This document shows positions 26,060 through 33,845 of a DNA stretch of 64,000 nucleotides, piece after piece (the stretch's first letter is position 1; the number at the start of each line of letters is the position of its first letter). The notes under the pieces were generated by a model that was not told the DNA's origin, did not search any database, and worked only from the letters and a program-made list of their open reading frames with translations. Source of the stretch: Flavivirga sp. 57AJ16 (GTDB taxonomy: Bacteria; Bacteroidota; Bacteroidia; Flavobacteriales; Flavobacteriaceae); NCBI RefSeq assembly GCF_028736925.1, contig NZ_JAQZAT010000010.1, positions 145,456 through 209,455 of the forward strand, read 5' to 3'. The position numbers were made by a program, and so were the translations under genes.

Positions 26060-26962
26060 ATGTTAAACAGAAGGCAAAAACATATTTTACTCAAGTTTTT
26101 CAGCTTGTTTTCTGTTGTAAGGGGCTATAATATTTTAATTATTGTTATTGCACAATATTTAACATCTATCTATATTTTGGCACATAACAAACCGTTAAAA
26201 CAAGTCGTTTTCGATCTTAATTTATTTATGATTGTTTTAGCCTCATCTGTAACCATAGCAGGAGGGTATATTATAAACAATTTTTATGATTCGGAGAAAG
26301 ATCTAATCAATAGGCCCATTAAATCCAGATTAGATAGGTTAGTGAGTCAAAATACAAAACTCTCTTTTTACTTTGTTTTAAATTTTTTAGCGGTTATTAT
26401 GGCTAGCTATGTTTCCTTTAAGGCTGTAGTATTCTTTTCTATTTATATTTTTGCCATTTGGTTTTATTCCCATAAGTTAAAAAAACGGCCGTTTATTGGA
26501 AATCTAACATCCGCTGTTTTAACTATTACACCATTTTTTGCCATTTTCATGTATTATAAAAATTTTGAAACGGTCATTTTTGTACATGCCATGTTTTTGT
26601 TTTTAATTATTTCAATGCGGGAACTCACTAAGGATTTAGAAAATATAAAAGGAGATCTAGTGCAGAATTATAAAACCATTCCAATCGCTTATGGCGAAAA
26701 AGCCTCTAAGTTCATGTTAACCCTTTTGTCTGGTTTAACCTTGATCCCAACTTATTTGTTATTGTTTAAGTTTGAAGTTGGACATATGAATTTATATTTT
26801 TATTTAAGTACCTTGTTATTGCTCGGGTTTCTGGTATTACTTTGGAAATCTAAAACAAAAACACACTATCTTATTCTTCATAATACATTAAAATTCATTA
26901 TTGTATTAGGTGTTTTTAGTATTTTACTGATTGATATTACTGTCGTTTTAAATCGAATTTAA
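26060..26962 (+). CDS. UbiA-family prenyltransferase
   Basis: 300 aa from MLNRRQKHILLKFFSL at 26060; the alternative start at 26036 is a TTG and less likely. Integral membrane protein with about eight hydrophobic helices. Two acidic motifs of the family are visible: INNFYDSEKDLINRPIKSR and MRELTKDLENIKGD. Often annotated as geranylgeranylglycerol-phosphate geranylgeranyltransferase in flavobacteria. It uses isoprenoid diphosphate, consistent with its place in the mevalonate operon. Confidence 0.82.
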   Translation: MLNRRQKHILLKFFSLFSVVRGYNILIIVIAQYLTSIYILAHNKPLKQVVFDLNLFMIVLASSVTIAGGYIINNFYDSEKDLINRPIKSRLDRLVSQNTKLSFYFVLNFLAVIMASYVSFKAVVFFSIYIFAIWFYSHKLKKRPFIGNLTSAVLTITPFFAIFMYYKNFETVIFVHAMFLFLIISMRELTKDLENIKGDLVQNYKTIPIAYGEKASKFMLTLLSGLTLIPTYLLLFKFEVGHMNLYFYLSTLLLLGFLVLLWKSKTKTHYLILHNTLKFIIVLGVFSILLIDITVVLNRI

Positions 26963-27086
26963 TCGAAAAGCATGCCTCGACGCATTGCGTCGGACCTGTC
27001 GGCAAAGGCAGGGTTTCTGTAGAGCCTGTCTGTCCGGCTAGGTAGGTATAGTTAGTTTCGAGAAATTCTTTTATTAAAGGAAGTTG

Positions 27087-27323
27087 TATGGCAGGACTGG
27101 CTGGTATATGGATGGTTGAACTTATTTCATATGAGAAGGGGATATAGCTATACAAACGACCGATTTTATATGGGTAGCTCAAGGTGGTTGGTCAATTTTA
27201 CGATCCCCCCCCAATGGGAGTTCAAATAATGTTCGGGGACCTGTTAATACAGGTGATGCCCTGGGCATGAATGATACATTTTTCTGGTTTATGGATGCTA
27301 ATAAACGAGTAGGGTTAAAGTAA
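27087..27323 (+). pseudogene. Frameshifted C-terminal gene remnant
   Basis: The plus strand encodes MAGLAGIWMVELISYEKG, then after a one-base shift near 27138 continues DIAIQTTDFIWVAQGG to a stop at 27321-27323, with a C-run at 27205-27212. It reads like the end of a decayed secreted protein. No family recognised and no start region remains. A hairpin follows immediately. Confidence 0.4.
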
Positions 27324-27334
27324 AAGTATATTTA

Positions 27335-27366
27335 AAAATGGTCACCTCATTCATGTGGTGGCCATT
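27335..27366 (+). terminator. Hairpin after the gene remnant
   Basis: AAATGGTCACC and GGTGGCCATTT are complementary around a short loop; the T-run is weak. Possibly the terminator of the mevalonate operon or of the decayed gene. Confidence 0.45.
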
Positions 27367-27447
27367 TCTATAAGGAGGTGATATGCTACGTTATTTTTAT
27401 AAAGGAGTTTTTGGTATTTTGTTGATTGAAAGCTGTTAGCCTTTCTG

Positions 27448-27455
27448 TATCTTTG
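27448..27455 (+). promoter_or_regulatory. -7 box for the RluB-like gene
   Basis: TATCTTTG matches TAnnTTTG, with TTGTTGATTG about 20 bp upstream. It lies 15 bp before ATG 27471 and downstream of the possible start at 27426, so it fixes the start at 27471. Confidence 0.55.
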
Positions 27456-27470
27456 CAAAAAAATAGAGTA

Positions 27471-28316
27471 ATGAGTAAGCAACAAGGTGGGCAAAGAAAA
27501 GGAAAGTCTTCGGTTAGAGGTAATAAAAAAGACGCCAAGAGAAGTTTTGCGAAAGGACATGCACCTTTTAGAAAGAACGACACTCAGCAAAATAAAAAAC
27601 CATCTAACCCTAACGAAATTAGATTGAACAAGTATGTAGCTAATTCTGGAATGTGCTCTCGTAGGGAAGCCGATGTCCATATTGCTACTGGCTTAGTTTC
27701 TGTAAACGGAAAGGTGATTACAGAAATGGGATACAAAGTTAAAATAGATGATGAGGTTCGTTATGATGGTGCCCGTATTAACCCAGAAAAAAAAGCTTAT
27801 GTATTGCTCAATAAACCAAAGGGTTTTGCGACGACAACCAGTGAAGGGAAAGGTAGAACAGTTATGGACTTAGTTGCCAATGCAACAACTTCCAGAATAA
27901 AGCCCATCGGTCGTTTGGGTAGAAACTCTAAAGGTTTATTACTATTCACCAATGATGATACTATTGTAGATAAGTTTACAAACTCTAAAAATGGCGTGCC
28001 CCGTTTATTTCATATAGAATTAAATAAAAACTTAAAGCTGGAAGATTTAAAAAAGATCCAGGCAGGTTTTAAGGTAGAAGGGAAATTAATTGCTGTTGAA
28101 GAGATTAGTTATATCGATGGGGCTTCAAAAAAAGAAATAGGGCTTAAAATTAAAAATACAGGAAACACCATTATTCGTACCATATTTGACTATTTAAAGT
28201 ACGAGGTTGAAAATTTGGATTGTGTTGCCATTGGTCACCTTACCAAAAAAGATATTCCCCGTGGGTCATGGAAGCATCTTACAGTGCAGGAATTGAATAC
28301 TTTAAAAATGCTTTAA
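27471..28316 (+). CDS. RluB/RsuA-type pseudouridine synthase homologue lacking the catalytic Asp
   Basis: 281 aa. A basic, low-complexity N-terminus (~1-45) leads into an S4 RNA-binding domain (IRLNKYVANSGMCSRREAD) and a pseudouridine-synthase fold (KKAYVLLNKPKGF). In active members the next motif reads G-R-L-D-x-x-T/S-x-G-L; here it is GRLGRNSKGLLLFTNDD, so the catalytic Asp is Gly. The later Arg-rich motif is also altered (NTIIRTIFDYLKYEVENLDCV). RNA binding is probably kept but catalysis lost. Not obviously truncated. Confidence 0.82.
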   Translation: MSKQQGGQRKGKSSVRGNKKDAKRSFAKGHAPFRKNDTQQNKKPSNPNEIRLNKYVANSGMCSRREADVHIATGLVSVNGKVITEMGYKVKIDDEVRYDGARINPEKKAYVLLNKPKGFATTTSEGKGRTVMDLVANATTSRIKPIGRLGRNSKGLLLFTNDDTIVDKFTNSKNGVPRLFHIELNKNLKLEDLKKIQAGFKVEGKLIAVEEISYIDGASKKEIGLKIKNTGNTIIRTIFDYLKYEVENLDCVAIGHLTKKDIPRGSWKHLTVQELNTLKML

Positions 28317-28401
28317 AAGAGCTAAAATGTCATATTAAGTCTATAATGATTTTTATATGAATGGTTTGTGAATTATAATAAGAACAAATAAAATTTACAT
28401 T

Positions 28402-28440
28402 ATCTTTTTATTGTGCATTATTTGTGGACACACAGTAGTT
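28402..28440 (+). mobile_element. AACTAC-MITE remnant (right end only)
   Basis: GTGCATTATTTGTGGACA followed by CACAGTAGTT matches the right end of the MITEs; the left half is gone. It abuts a CTACGG-type repeat at the same internal site where the IS sits at 42980. Confidence 0.5.
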
Positions 28441-28681
28441 GAGTAGAAGCGGGGATGAATTTTTCGACCTCAGGAGGAAAAGAAAGGGGTGTTTGACGAA
28501 TTAAACATGTAAGAAAGAACACTTAAAAAAAACAAACCCTCCGTCTGTATGTTACCACATACAGCCACCTCTCTTTTTAGCTAAAAAGGGAGGAACCCGT
28601 CTCGGACAAGCCTTTGGTACAAAGTAGAAACTAATTAACAACAAGGAGTGATTATTTGTATTATTTGTGGGTACACCGTAG
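28441..28681 (+). repeat. CTACGG-type repeat, truncated copy
   Basis: CGGGGATGAATTTTTCGA to TTTGTGGGTACACCGTAG, including the intact palindrome around TAGCTA. Same interior as 42987-43205. Left terminal end missing. Non-coding gap between the RluB-like gene and the small secreted protein. Confidence 0.65.
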
Positions 28682-28938
28682 CTGCCAGAGGTAGGAATGG
28701 CTAAAATTCATTTATGTTACTTTTATTGAAATTCATTTAAAATATTTAATCCGGATTCATCGACTTTGTTAATCTTTAGTTAAAAGCCGTTTTGTAAAAT
28801 CTAAAAAGAAATGTTGAGGCGTATTTAGTAATATAATGACTAATAATGGTTTTAGACGTAAAACTGTTAGTGTATTATGAACTTAACCGGCAGGTTAGCT
28901 CCTGTAATTATTTTATTTTAATTTTAAATTTTATCAAA

Positions 28939-29310
28939 ATGAGAACAAAGCTTTTATTTATGTTATGTTGTTTTACGATGATGTTTTTTACATTATCAAG
29001 TTTTAAGGCAGAAGGGCCTTTAAATGAAGTGCAATTGAGTATTCAAGATTCCAAGGAAGTGGAAGCTGTTTACGATGGTTACAAGGACAGTACTTATGAT
29101 TTTACGATTCAAAGCAATGGTGAAACATATACTCTGTCTTTTCAGAAAGTTGATGATGCTGTTTTAAAGGATTTCGATTTAAGCTCTCAAACTTTAGTTG
29201 GTACAAGTTTTAAGGTGACTTTTACAACCGAAGTTGTAGTAAATAAGGATGCTGATGGTATGGATGTAGAAACAGAGGTTCATACAATTACCAAATTAGA
29301 AAAGCTGTAA
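28939..29310 (+). CDS. Small secreted protein, function unknown
   Basis: 123 aa from MRTKLLFMLCCFTMMFF at 28939, giving a normal signal peptide (cut after about SSFKAEG); the longer frame upstream would bury it. The mature part is acidic with a beta pattern (VEAVYDGYKDSTYDFTIQSN, YTLSFQKVDDAVLKDFD, VTFTTEVVVNKDADG). It resembles in size and style the short protein at 43937-44161. No family recognised. A strong terminator follows. Confidence 0.7.
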   Translation: MRTKLLFMLCCFTMMFFTLSSFKAEGPLNEVQLSIQDSKEVEAVYDGYKDSTYDFTIQSNGETYTLSFQKVDDAVLKDFDLSSQTLVGTSFKVTFTTEVVVNKDADGMDVETEVHTITKLEKL

Positions 29311-29355
29311 ACGAAAAGCATATATAATGTAAGCTGCCCTATTTGGGCAGTCATG

Positions 29356-29386
29356 GTCGGAAGATTTTTTTCTTCCGACTTTTTTT
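29356..29386 (+). terminator. Rho-independent terminator
   Basis: GTCGGAAGA and TCTTCCGAC with a T-rich loop, followed by seven T. It lies 46 bp after the small secreted protein gene. A second small hairpin (CTGCCC..GGGCAG) precedes it. Confidence 0.8.
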
Positions 29387-29692
29387 GTTTTTTAGAGTTT
29401 AATAATTTTGTTTTAATTCATTGATTTAGATGATTCAGCAGAATTTTTTAATATAATCTTTGAATTAAATACTAACAAAAAAAGAAAAAGAAGCGTTGAC
29501 AGCTTATATGATGTGCCTATAAAGATATTTTAATTTTTTAGTATAAAAAAATACAATCAATAATCTGAAGTATTATCGAAACCTAAATATTAAAAATAAA
29601 ACTACTTGTATTTCTATTTAATACAGGTAGTTTTATATAGTTTCTCTGGTATCTTATACTAAAAAACAGTGCTAAATAATTAAAAAATTCAT

Positions 29693-30466
29693 CTAGTTTA
29701 GCTCAGGTAAGTCCATAAGGCTATAAATACTTGGAATGACCTTATCGGGATGATAAGCGAAATTATTAAGGTCTTCTTTTTTCGTACCTCCTGAAAGAAC
29801 AAGTATAGATCTATACCCCATTTCTACTCCACCGATGATATCTGTTTCCATAGTATCTCCAACCATAAATGTTTTTTCTGTTCTCACTCCCAATTCTTTC
29901 CTTGCTTCTCTAAACATAATAGGACTTGGTTTCCCCATGGAGAATGCTTTTTTTCCGGTAGCTGTTTCCAGCATGGCAACAATAGCTCCGCAACCTGGTC
30001 TTATTCCATCTGCTACAGGGCAATTAGGATCTAAATTTGTAGCAATTAATTTTGCTCCCTTCATAATCATTTTTGTAGCTGCTTCTATCATATTCATATT
30101 AAAAGAAGTTCCTTCTCCAACAATTACGTAATCTGGATCTGAATCACAGTTTGCTATGTTATTGTCGTGCAAAGCATTCATAAGTCCAGAATCTCCAATG
30201 ACATATGCACTAGCGTTTGGTTTTTGTTTGGCAAGAAACCTTGCAGTGGCAGTGGCACATGTAAATACATTAGATTCGGATACATCAATTCCCATTTTGC
30301 TCAATTTTAATTGCACATCTCTTCTCGAACGCTGTGAATTGTTTGTGATGAATAGAAAGGGGATTTTTTTTTCTTGTAGTTTTTTGATAAATAAATCTGC
30401 TCCCTTAATTAACTCTTTTCCTTTATAGATGACACCATCCATATCTAATAAAAATCCTATATCCAT
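29693..30466 (-). CDS. HAD-IIA family sugar/nucleotide phosphatase (NagD-like)
   Basis: 257 aa from MDIGFLLDMDGVIYKG at 30466, chosen because the promoter box overlaps the longer alternative start. HAD motifs: DMDGV (nucleophile Asp), FITNNSQRS (motif II), and GDTMETDIIGG (motif IV). The C2-type cap carries AYVIGDSGL and ATNLDPNCPVADGIRPGCGA, typical of NagD / 4-nitrophenylphosphatase-like members. Substrate unknown; cytoplasmic. Confidence 0.88.
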   Translation of the reverse strand: MDIGFLLDMDGVIYKGKELIKGADLFIKKLQEKKIPFLFITNNSQRSRRDVQLKLSKMGIDVSESNVFTCATATARFLAKQKPNASAYVIGDSGLMNALHDNNIANCDSDPDYVIVGEGTSFNMNMIEAATKMIMKGAKLIATNLDPNCPVADGIRPGCGAIVAMLETATGKKAFSMGKPSPIMFREARKELGVRTEKTFMVGDTMETDIIGGVEMGYRSILVLSGGTKKEDLNNFAYHPDKVIPSIYSLMDLPELN

Positions 30467-30484
30467 TATGTTTGTTTTATGCCA

Positions 30485-30492
30485 CAAAACTA
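30485..30492 (-). promoter_or_regulatory. -7 box for the HAD phosphatase
   Basis: Minus-strand TAGTTTTG matches TAnnTTTG and ends 18 bp before the ATG at 30466. Confidence 0.5.
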
Positions 30493-30682
30493 GTATTAAT
30501 TGAAAGTCTTAAAAACATCAAAACTTGCAAAATTATGTGATATATTAACCTTATACCAAATAAACTTCAAAACAACTGGTTAAATCCGTTTAGCTCACTA
30601 TCTTTTATTTTTATAATAGGTGTTCATGAATCTTCGATTTCGATTTCCTTTAAATTTCAATAAAAAACATAACCATAACTAG

Positions 30683-31342
30683 ATGTCATTAAGTTAAGGG
30701 AATTTGTTCTTTATTTGTCACATTGATTGTACTTCGTCTGCCTGCCCGTCCGGCAGCTACGGAGTACCCACAAATCATGATCTTCTGTCGCGGCCACAGA
30801 TAAAAAGAACTCGTCTTATGTCCCTTGCTTTCAGTATAGGTTTGCCGTACCAGCCTCGCATACCGCTTTTTATAGAGCGCTCAGGTCTCTCTGCTAGCTG
30901 TTGGAAAAATACCATAGGGCTGTCCCCGACCTTTCGGAAGGGGACCGAGCGTTTAAAAATAGTCCGGGGGACTATTTTAGCGTAGGTGCCAGACTGCGCG
31001 AAGGACTAAAAAGCTTCGAGGAACAGGAGCATTGGCGTTGGACATTGCGGTGGAGCGACGCGAAGTTTTGGGCCCGGTTCTTCTCTGGCGACAGCATGAG
31101 AAGAAATCCCTCTCGAAAGGGCGTCTTTTCTTTTGTTACTTTTCTTTGGACAAGCAAAGAAAAGTAAGTAAAAAAGGAAATAAGCTTTTGTTCTTTATAT
31201 TGAAAAAAAATGTGGGTACACCGTAGGTCCGGCAGGCGGGCGCTCAGCAAAAACTAAAGTCGAAATGCTAATAAAAACTAGAACTCCAATAGGTCTTCGA
31301 CTGCGCTCAGACTGACATTACGGCCTTAACTTAATGACATTG
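30683..31342 (+). mobile_element. CAATGT-ended MITE, copy 2 (middle of nest)
   Basis: Left ATGTCATTAAGTTAAGG, right CCTTAACTTAATGACATTG, with AACTAG on both outer sides. The left two bases expected from copy 1 are missing. Split by a CTACGG-type element. Confidence 0.72.
30757..31226 (-). mobile_element. CTACGG-ended long repeat, copy 2 (innermost)
   Basis: 470 bp, ends CTACGGAGTACCCACA and TGTGGGTACACCGTAG, flanked by 9-bp direct repeats GTCCGGCAG (30748-30756, 31227-31235) from a CCGTCCGGCAGGCGGG palindrome. Opposite orientation to copies 1 and 3. GC-rich pseudo-coding interior shared with them. Confidence 0.8.
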
Positions 31343-31782
31343 AACTAGGCTATGCATATGTTTTTTATCTCATCTAAAGAAAATATAATTCAAATTTATT
31401 ACCAATCATTTTGAAATTCATTTGGTATAATTTAAGATGATTTACAGGGTTTCCTATAAAAAGATATTGAATTTGTTTGAAAAAAGAGATTTGGCAAAAC
31501 GTGTTATTTTGATACACCACCATTTACGCTCACACACACACTTTGCACACTCACAAGTATATACACGACGCTTAATACATATTTTTAAAAAGCTGTTATT
31601 AAATTCTTCAACTTTGGCATGTGAAAACAATACTAGGTATATTAAAATCAAGGTAATATAAATAATTTTTGATGCCATATGTGTATAGTAATGAGGTGTT
31701 TAACATAATCGCAAACAATATATTTGGTTGAGTAGCTACTATCATTTTTTTGCAAATAAATAATTTCTTGAAATCAACTATC

Positions 31783-31871
31783 CCTGCCTTTGCCGGCAGG
31801 CAGGCTCGAGGCAGAGCTATAGAGGTATTTCGTTGGTTTTATACCCAATCCCTGCCTCGCCGGCAGGCAGG
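31783..31871. repeat. Pair of REP-like palindromes
   Basis: CCTGCCTTTGCCGGCAGG at 31783-31800 and CCTGCCTCGCCGGCAGG at 31851-31867, about 50 bp apart. This is the empty form of the palindrome that CTACGG-type elements enter elsewhere. They lie 120-200 bp upstream of the 608-aa gene. Confidence 0.7.
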
Positions 31872-31987
31872 AAGTTGAGCACAAAGTTTTGACCAAAAAA
31901 GATCAAAAAACAAAAATTCTGTATTTGGATTCCCTTAAAACGGGAATAACAACTTAAGGATTAAGTCTAATTTATAAAACTAATAAT

Positions 31988-33814
31988 ATGAGTGCAGTTC
32001 AATCTGATTTATCAGCAAGCAAGTATGGATACGATATGGTCGTAGGTACAACACAAGCGTCTATTAACGCTACGATGAAACAATTTTTATTAAAATTTGA
32101 TGGTCAAGAATTTGTGAAAATTTATGTATACAAAAAGGATGTTCCTGAAGGGGAAAGTCATTTTGTTGAAACAGACTATAATGCTTATAAAGCAATATTG
32201 GGTTTTGATCCTTTTGATGTTCCTAACGATGCGCCAATGAACGATGAAAGAGTTAAAAAGTTAATTGCTAATTTTTTCGCTTTCGGATTCAAAACAAAAA
32301 TGGGATTACCAACTACTTTCCCGCTTTCTTCTTTACCAAATATTATAGAGTTAGACAAAGGAAGCTCTTCGGTATCGTATCATCTTTTCTGTAAAGAATT
32401 TCAAGTTGTTGATTTAAGGACCGGAGGATATGACGGAGGAAGTTGGAACAACTTATCCCAAGAAGGTGAAGATGCTCCTTGGGTATTTGGCTTTACGGTA
32501 GATTTAGATTTATACGGAAATGATAGCGCCTTTTCTCATTTACCAGAAGATGTACAAAGCCAAGTTAAAAACCTTTGCCCAGGATCTATGTTTAGCGTAC
32601 AGCAATTATACTTAGATCTAAATACTGCTGGATTAGAATCTACGCCAGAGATTAAAAATCTTGACCCAACGAGTGATGTGTACATTTATTTAACAAAAAT
32701 ATTCTTAAACAAGTATTTTAAGAATATGCAAGACAACAGTAAGTCTGAGATAAATCCAGATGGTAACTATTTATTAGGATATTCTATAAAACCTTCTTGT
32801 ACAGGAGACTCATCTTCTATTGCTCCTACAGACTTAAACTTTATGGTTTCTCCATATTTAGATGACAAAGGGAATGCCACTAAAGAGTATGAAATGTATA
32901 CCTTAAATTGGTTAGTGATGACAGAATACAACAAGATGCCTGCACCTGTTCAATTTGAATGGAACTGGGTAGATAAAGTAAATAAATCTGAATATCATGG
33001 AGCAATGGCTATTAAAAAAGGAATATTTACTAATTTCCTTAGCACGGTATTATCTCCAACACTAAATTCAGCTTGTATTATTCCTAACTGCAATGTACAT
33101 GCAAACTTTATATCTGTAAAGTTCAAATGGGGATGGAAAAGGGAAACAAGACCACAATTTTATCAAGTTGTAAATGATGGGACTTCTAAGATCTTAACCT
33201 ATAATTTTTCTAGGAAATCTCATTCCAGTGATACTCATATTCCAAATTGGGGAAATATAGACTACAATTATAACCTTAAAACAGATGTTTATTTAGAGGG
33301 TACAACAATTAGAACTGTTACTACGGCAACAGTATGGTTGCACGTAAACGGTGGTTGGGGAATAGTTGTTGAAGGAAATTGTTCAAAGTATAAATCTACC
33401 GTAGTATACACTATTGGGGTAAATAGCTATGGGAATTTAACCGTTAAAGGATCGGCTCCAAAAATTGTAGATCAATCTGATCGTATGGATTCAAGTGCTT
33501 GGGCAAAAATTGCAACTTTAGGCTTTATTGACAAATTAATAAAGACTATGAAAAATACAACTCAAGGCTGGATGAACAATTTTATGACTGGTCATCAAAA
33601 TAGAATAGAAAGCATGTTAAACGGATCTGGAATTTGGGTGTTTCCAGGAAGTCAAACATTTGTATTTAAGAATGCTAAGTTCTCAAATAGCCAAGATTTG
33701 GTTTCGGATGTCACTTATGTAGAACCATCAACTAAAATGATAGCTAAAAGATCTGCTCTTAAAGCTGCTGCAACTGCGGCTGCTACAATTAAAACCCCAG
33801 AAACTGTATCGTAA
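31988..33814 (+). CDS. 608-aa protein, TULIP/P47-like (tentative)
   Basis: No signal peptide and no membrane helix. The N-terminal stretch SKYGYDMVVGTTQASINATM resembles the Y-G-W-D-x-V-Y...N pattern at the start of P47 and OrfX proteins of botulinum-type clusters, whose TULIP fold binds lipids (resemblance recalled, not searched). The body is rich in beta strands, and near the end it has GIWVFPGSQTFVFKNAKFS followed by DLVSDVTYVEP and an Ala/Thr/Lys-rich tail. The next gene follows after 31 bp, so they form one unit. No canonical promoter found; two REP palindromes lie upstream. Confidence 0.45.
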   Translation: MSAVQSDLSASKYGYDMVVGTTQASINATMKQFLLKFDGQEFVKIYVYKKDVPEGESHFVETDYNAYKAILGFDPFDVPNDAPMNDERVKKLIANFFAFGFKTKMGLPTTFPLSSLPNIIELDKGSSSVSYHLFCKEFQVVDLRTGGYDGGSWNNLSQEGEDAPWVFGFTVDLDLYGNDSAFSHLPEDVQSQVKNLCPGSMFSVQQLYLDLNTAGLESTPEIKNLDPTSDVYIYLTKIFLNKYFKNMQDNSKSEINPDGNYLLGYSIKPSCTGDSSSIAPTDLNFMVSPYLDDKGNATKEYEMYTLNWLVMTEYNKMPAPVQFEWNWVDKVNKSEYHGAMAIKKGIFTNFLSTVLSPTLNSACIIPNCNVHANFISVKFKWGWKRETRPQFYQVVNDGTSKILTYNFSRKSHSSDTHIPNWGNIDYNYNLKTDVYLEGTTIRTVTTATVWLHVNGGWGIVVEGNCSKYKSTVVYTIGVNSYGNLTVKGSAPKIVDQSDRMDSSAWAKIATLGFIDKLIKTMKNTTQGWMNNFMTGHQNRIESMLNGSGIWVFPGSQTFVFKNAKFSNSQDLVSDVTYVEPSTKMIAKRSALKAAATAAATIKTPETVS

Positions 33815-33845
33815 ATATATTTCCTATAACTTAATTCTAAATAAT

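Larger units (their letters stand above)
30554..31427 (+). mobile_element. TACCAA-ended element, copy 2 (outermost of three nested elements)
   Basis: Ends TACCAAATAAACTTCAAAA and TTTTGAAATTCATTTGGTA are complementary. Interrupted by a CAATGT-type element (30683-31342), which is itself interrupted by a CTACGG-type element (30757-31226). The uninterrupted form is seen at 57581-57789. Confidence 0.72.

Noticed and set aside
26937..27182. 81-aa minus-strand frame
   Set aside because: It is antisense to the decayed gene remnant and the end of the UbiA gene.
31437..31678. Overlapping frames on both strands of about 74 aa
   Set aside because: Low-complexity AT-rich sequence beside the nested elements with no family features.
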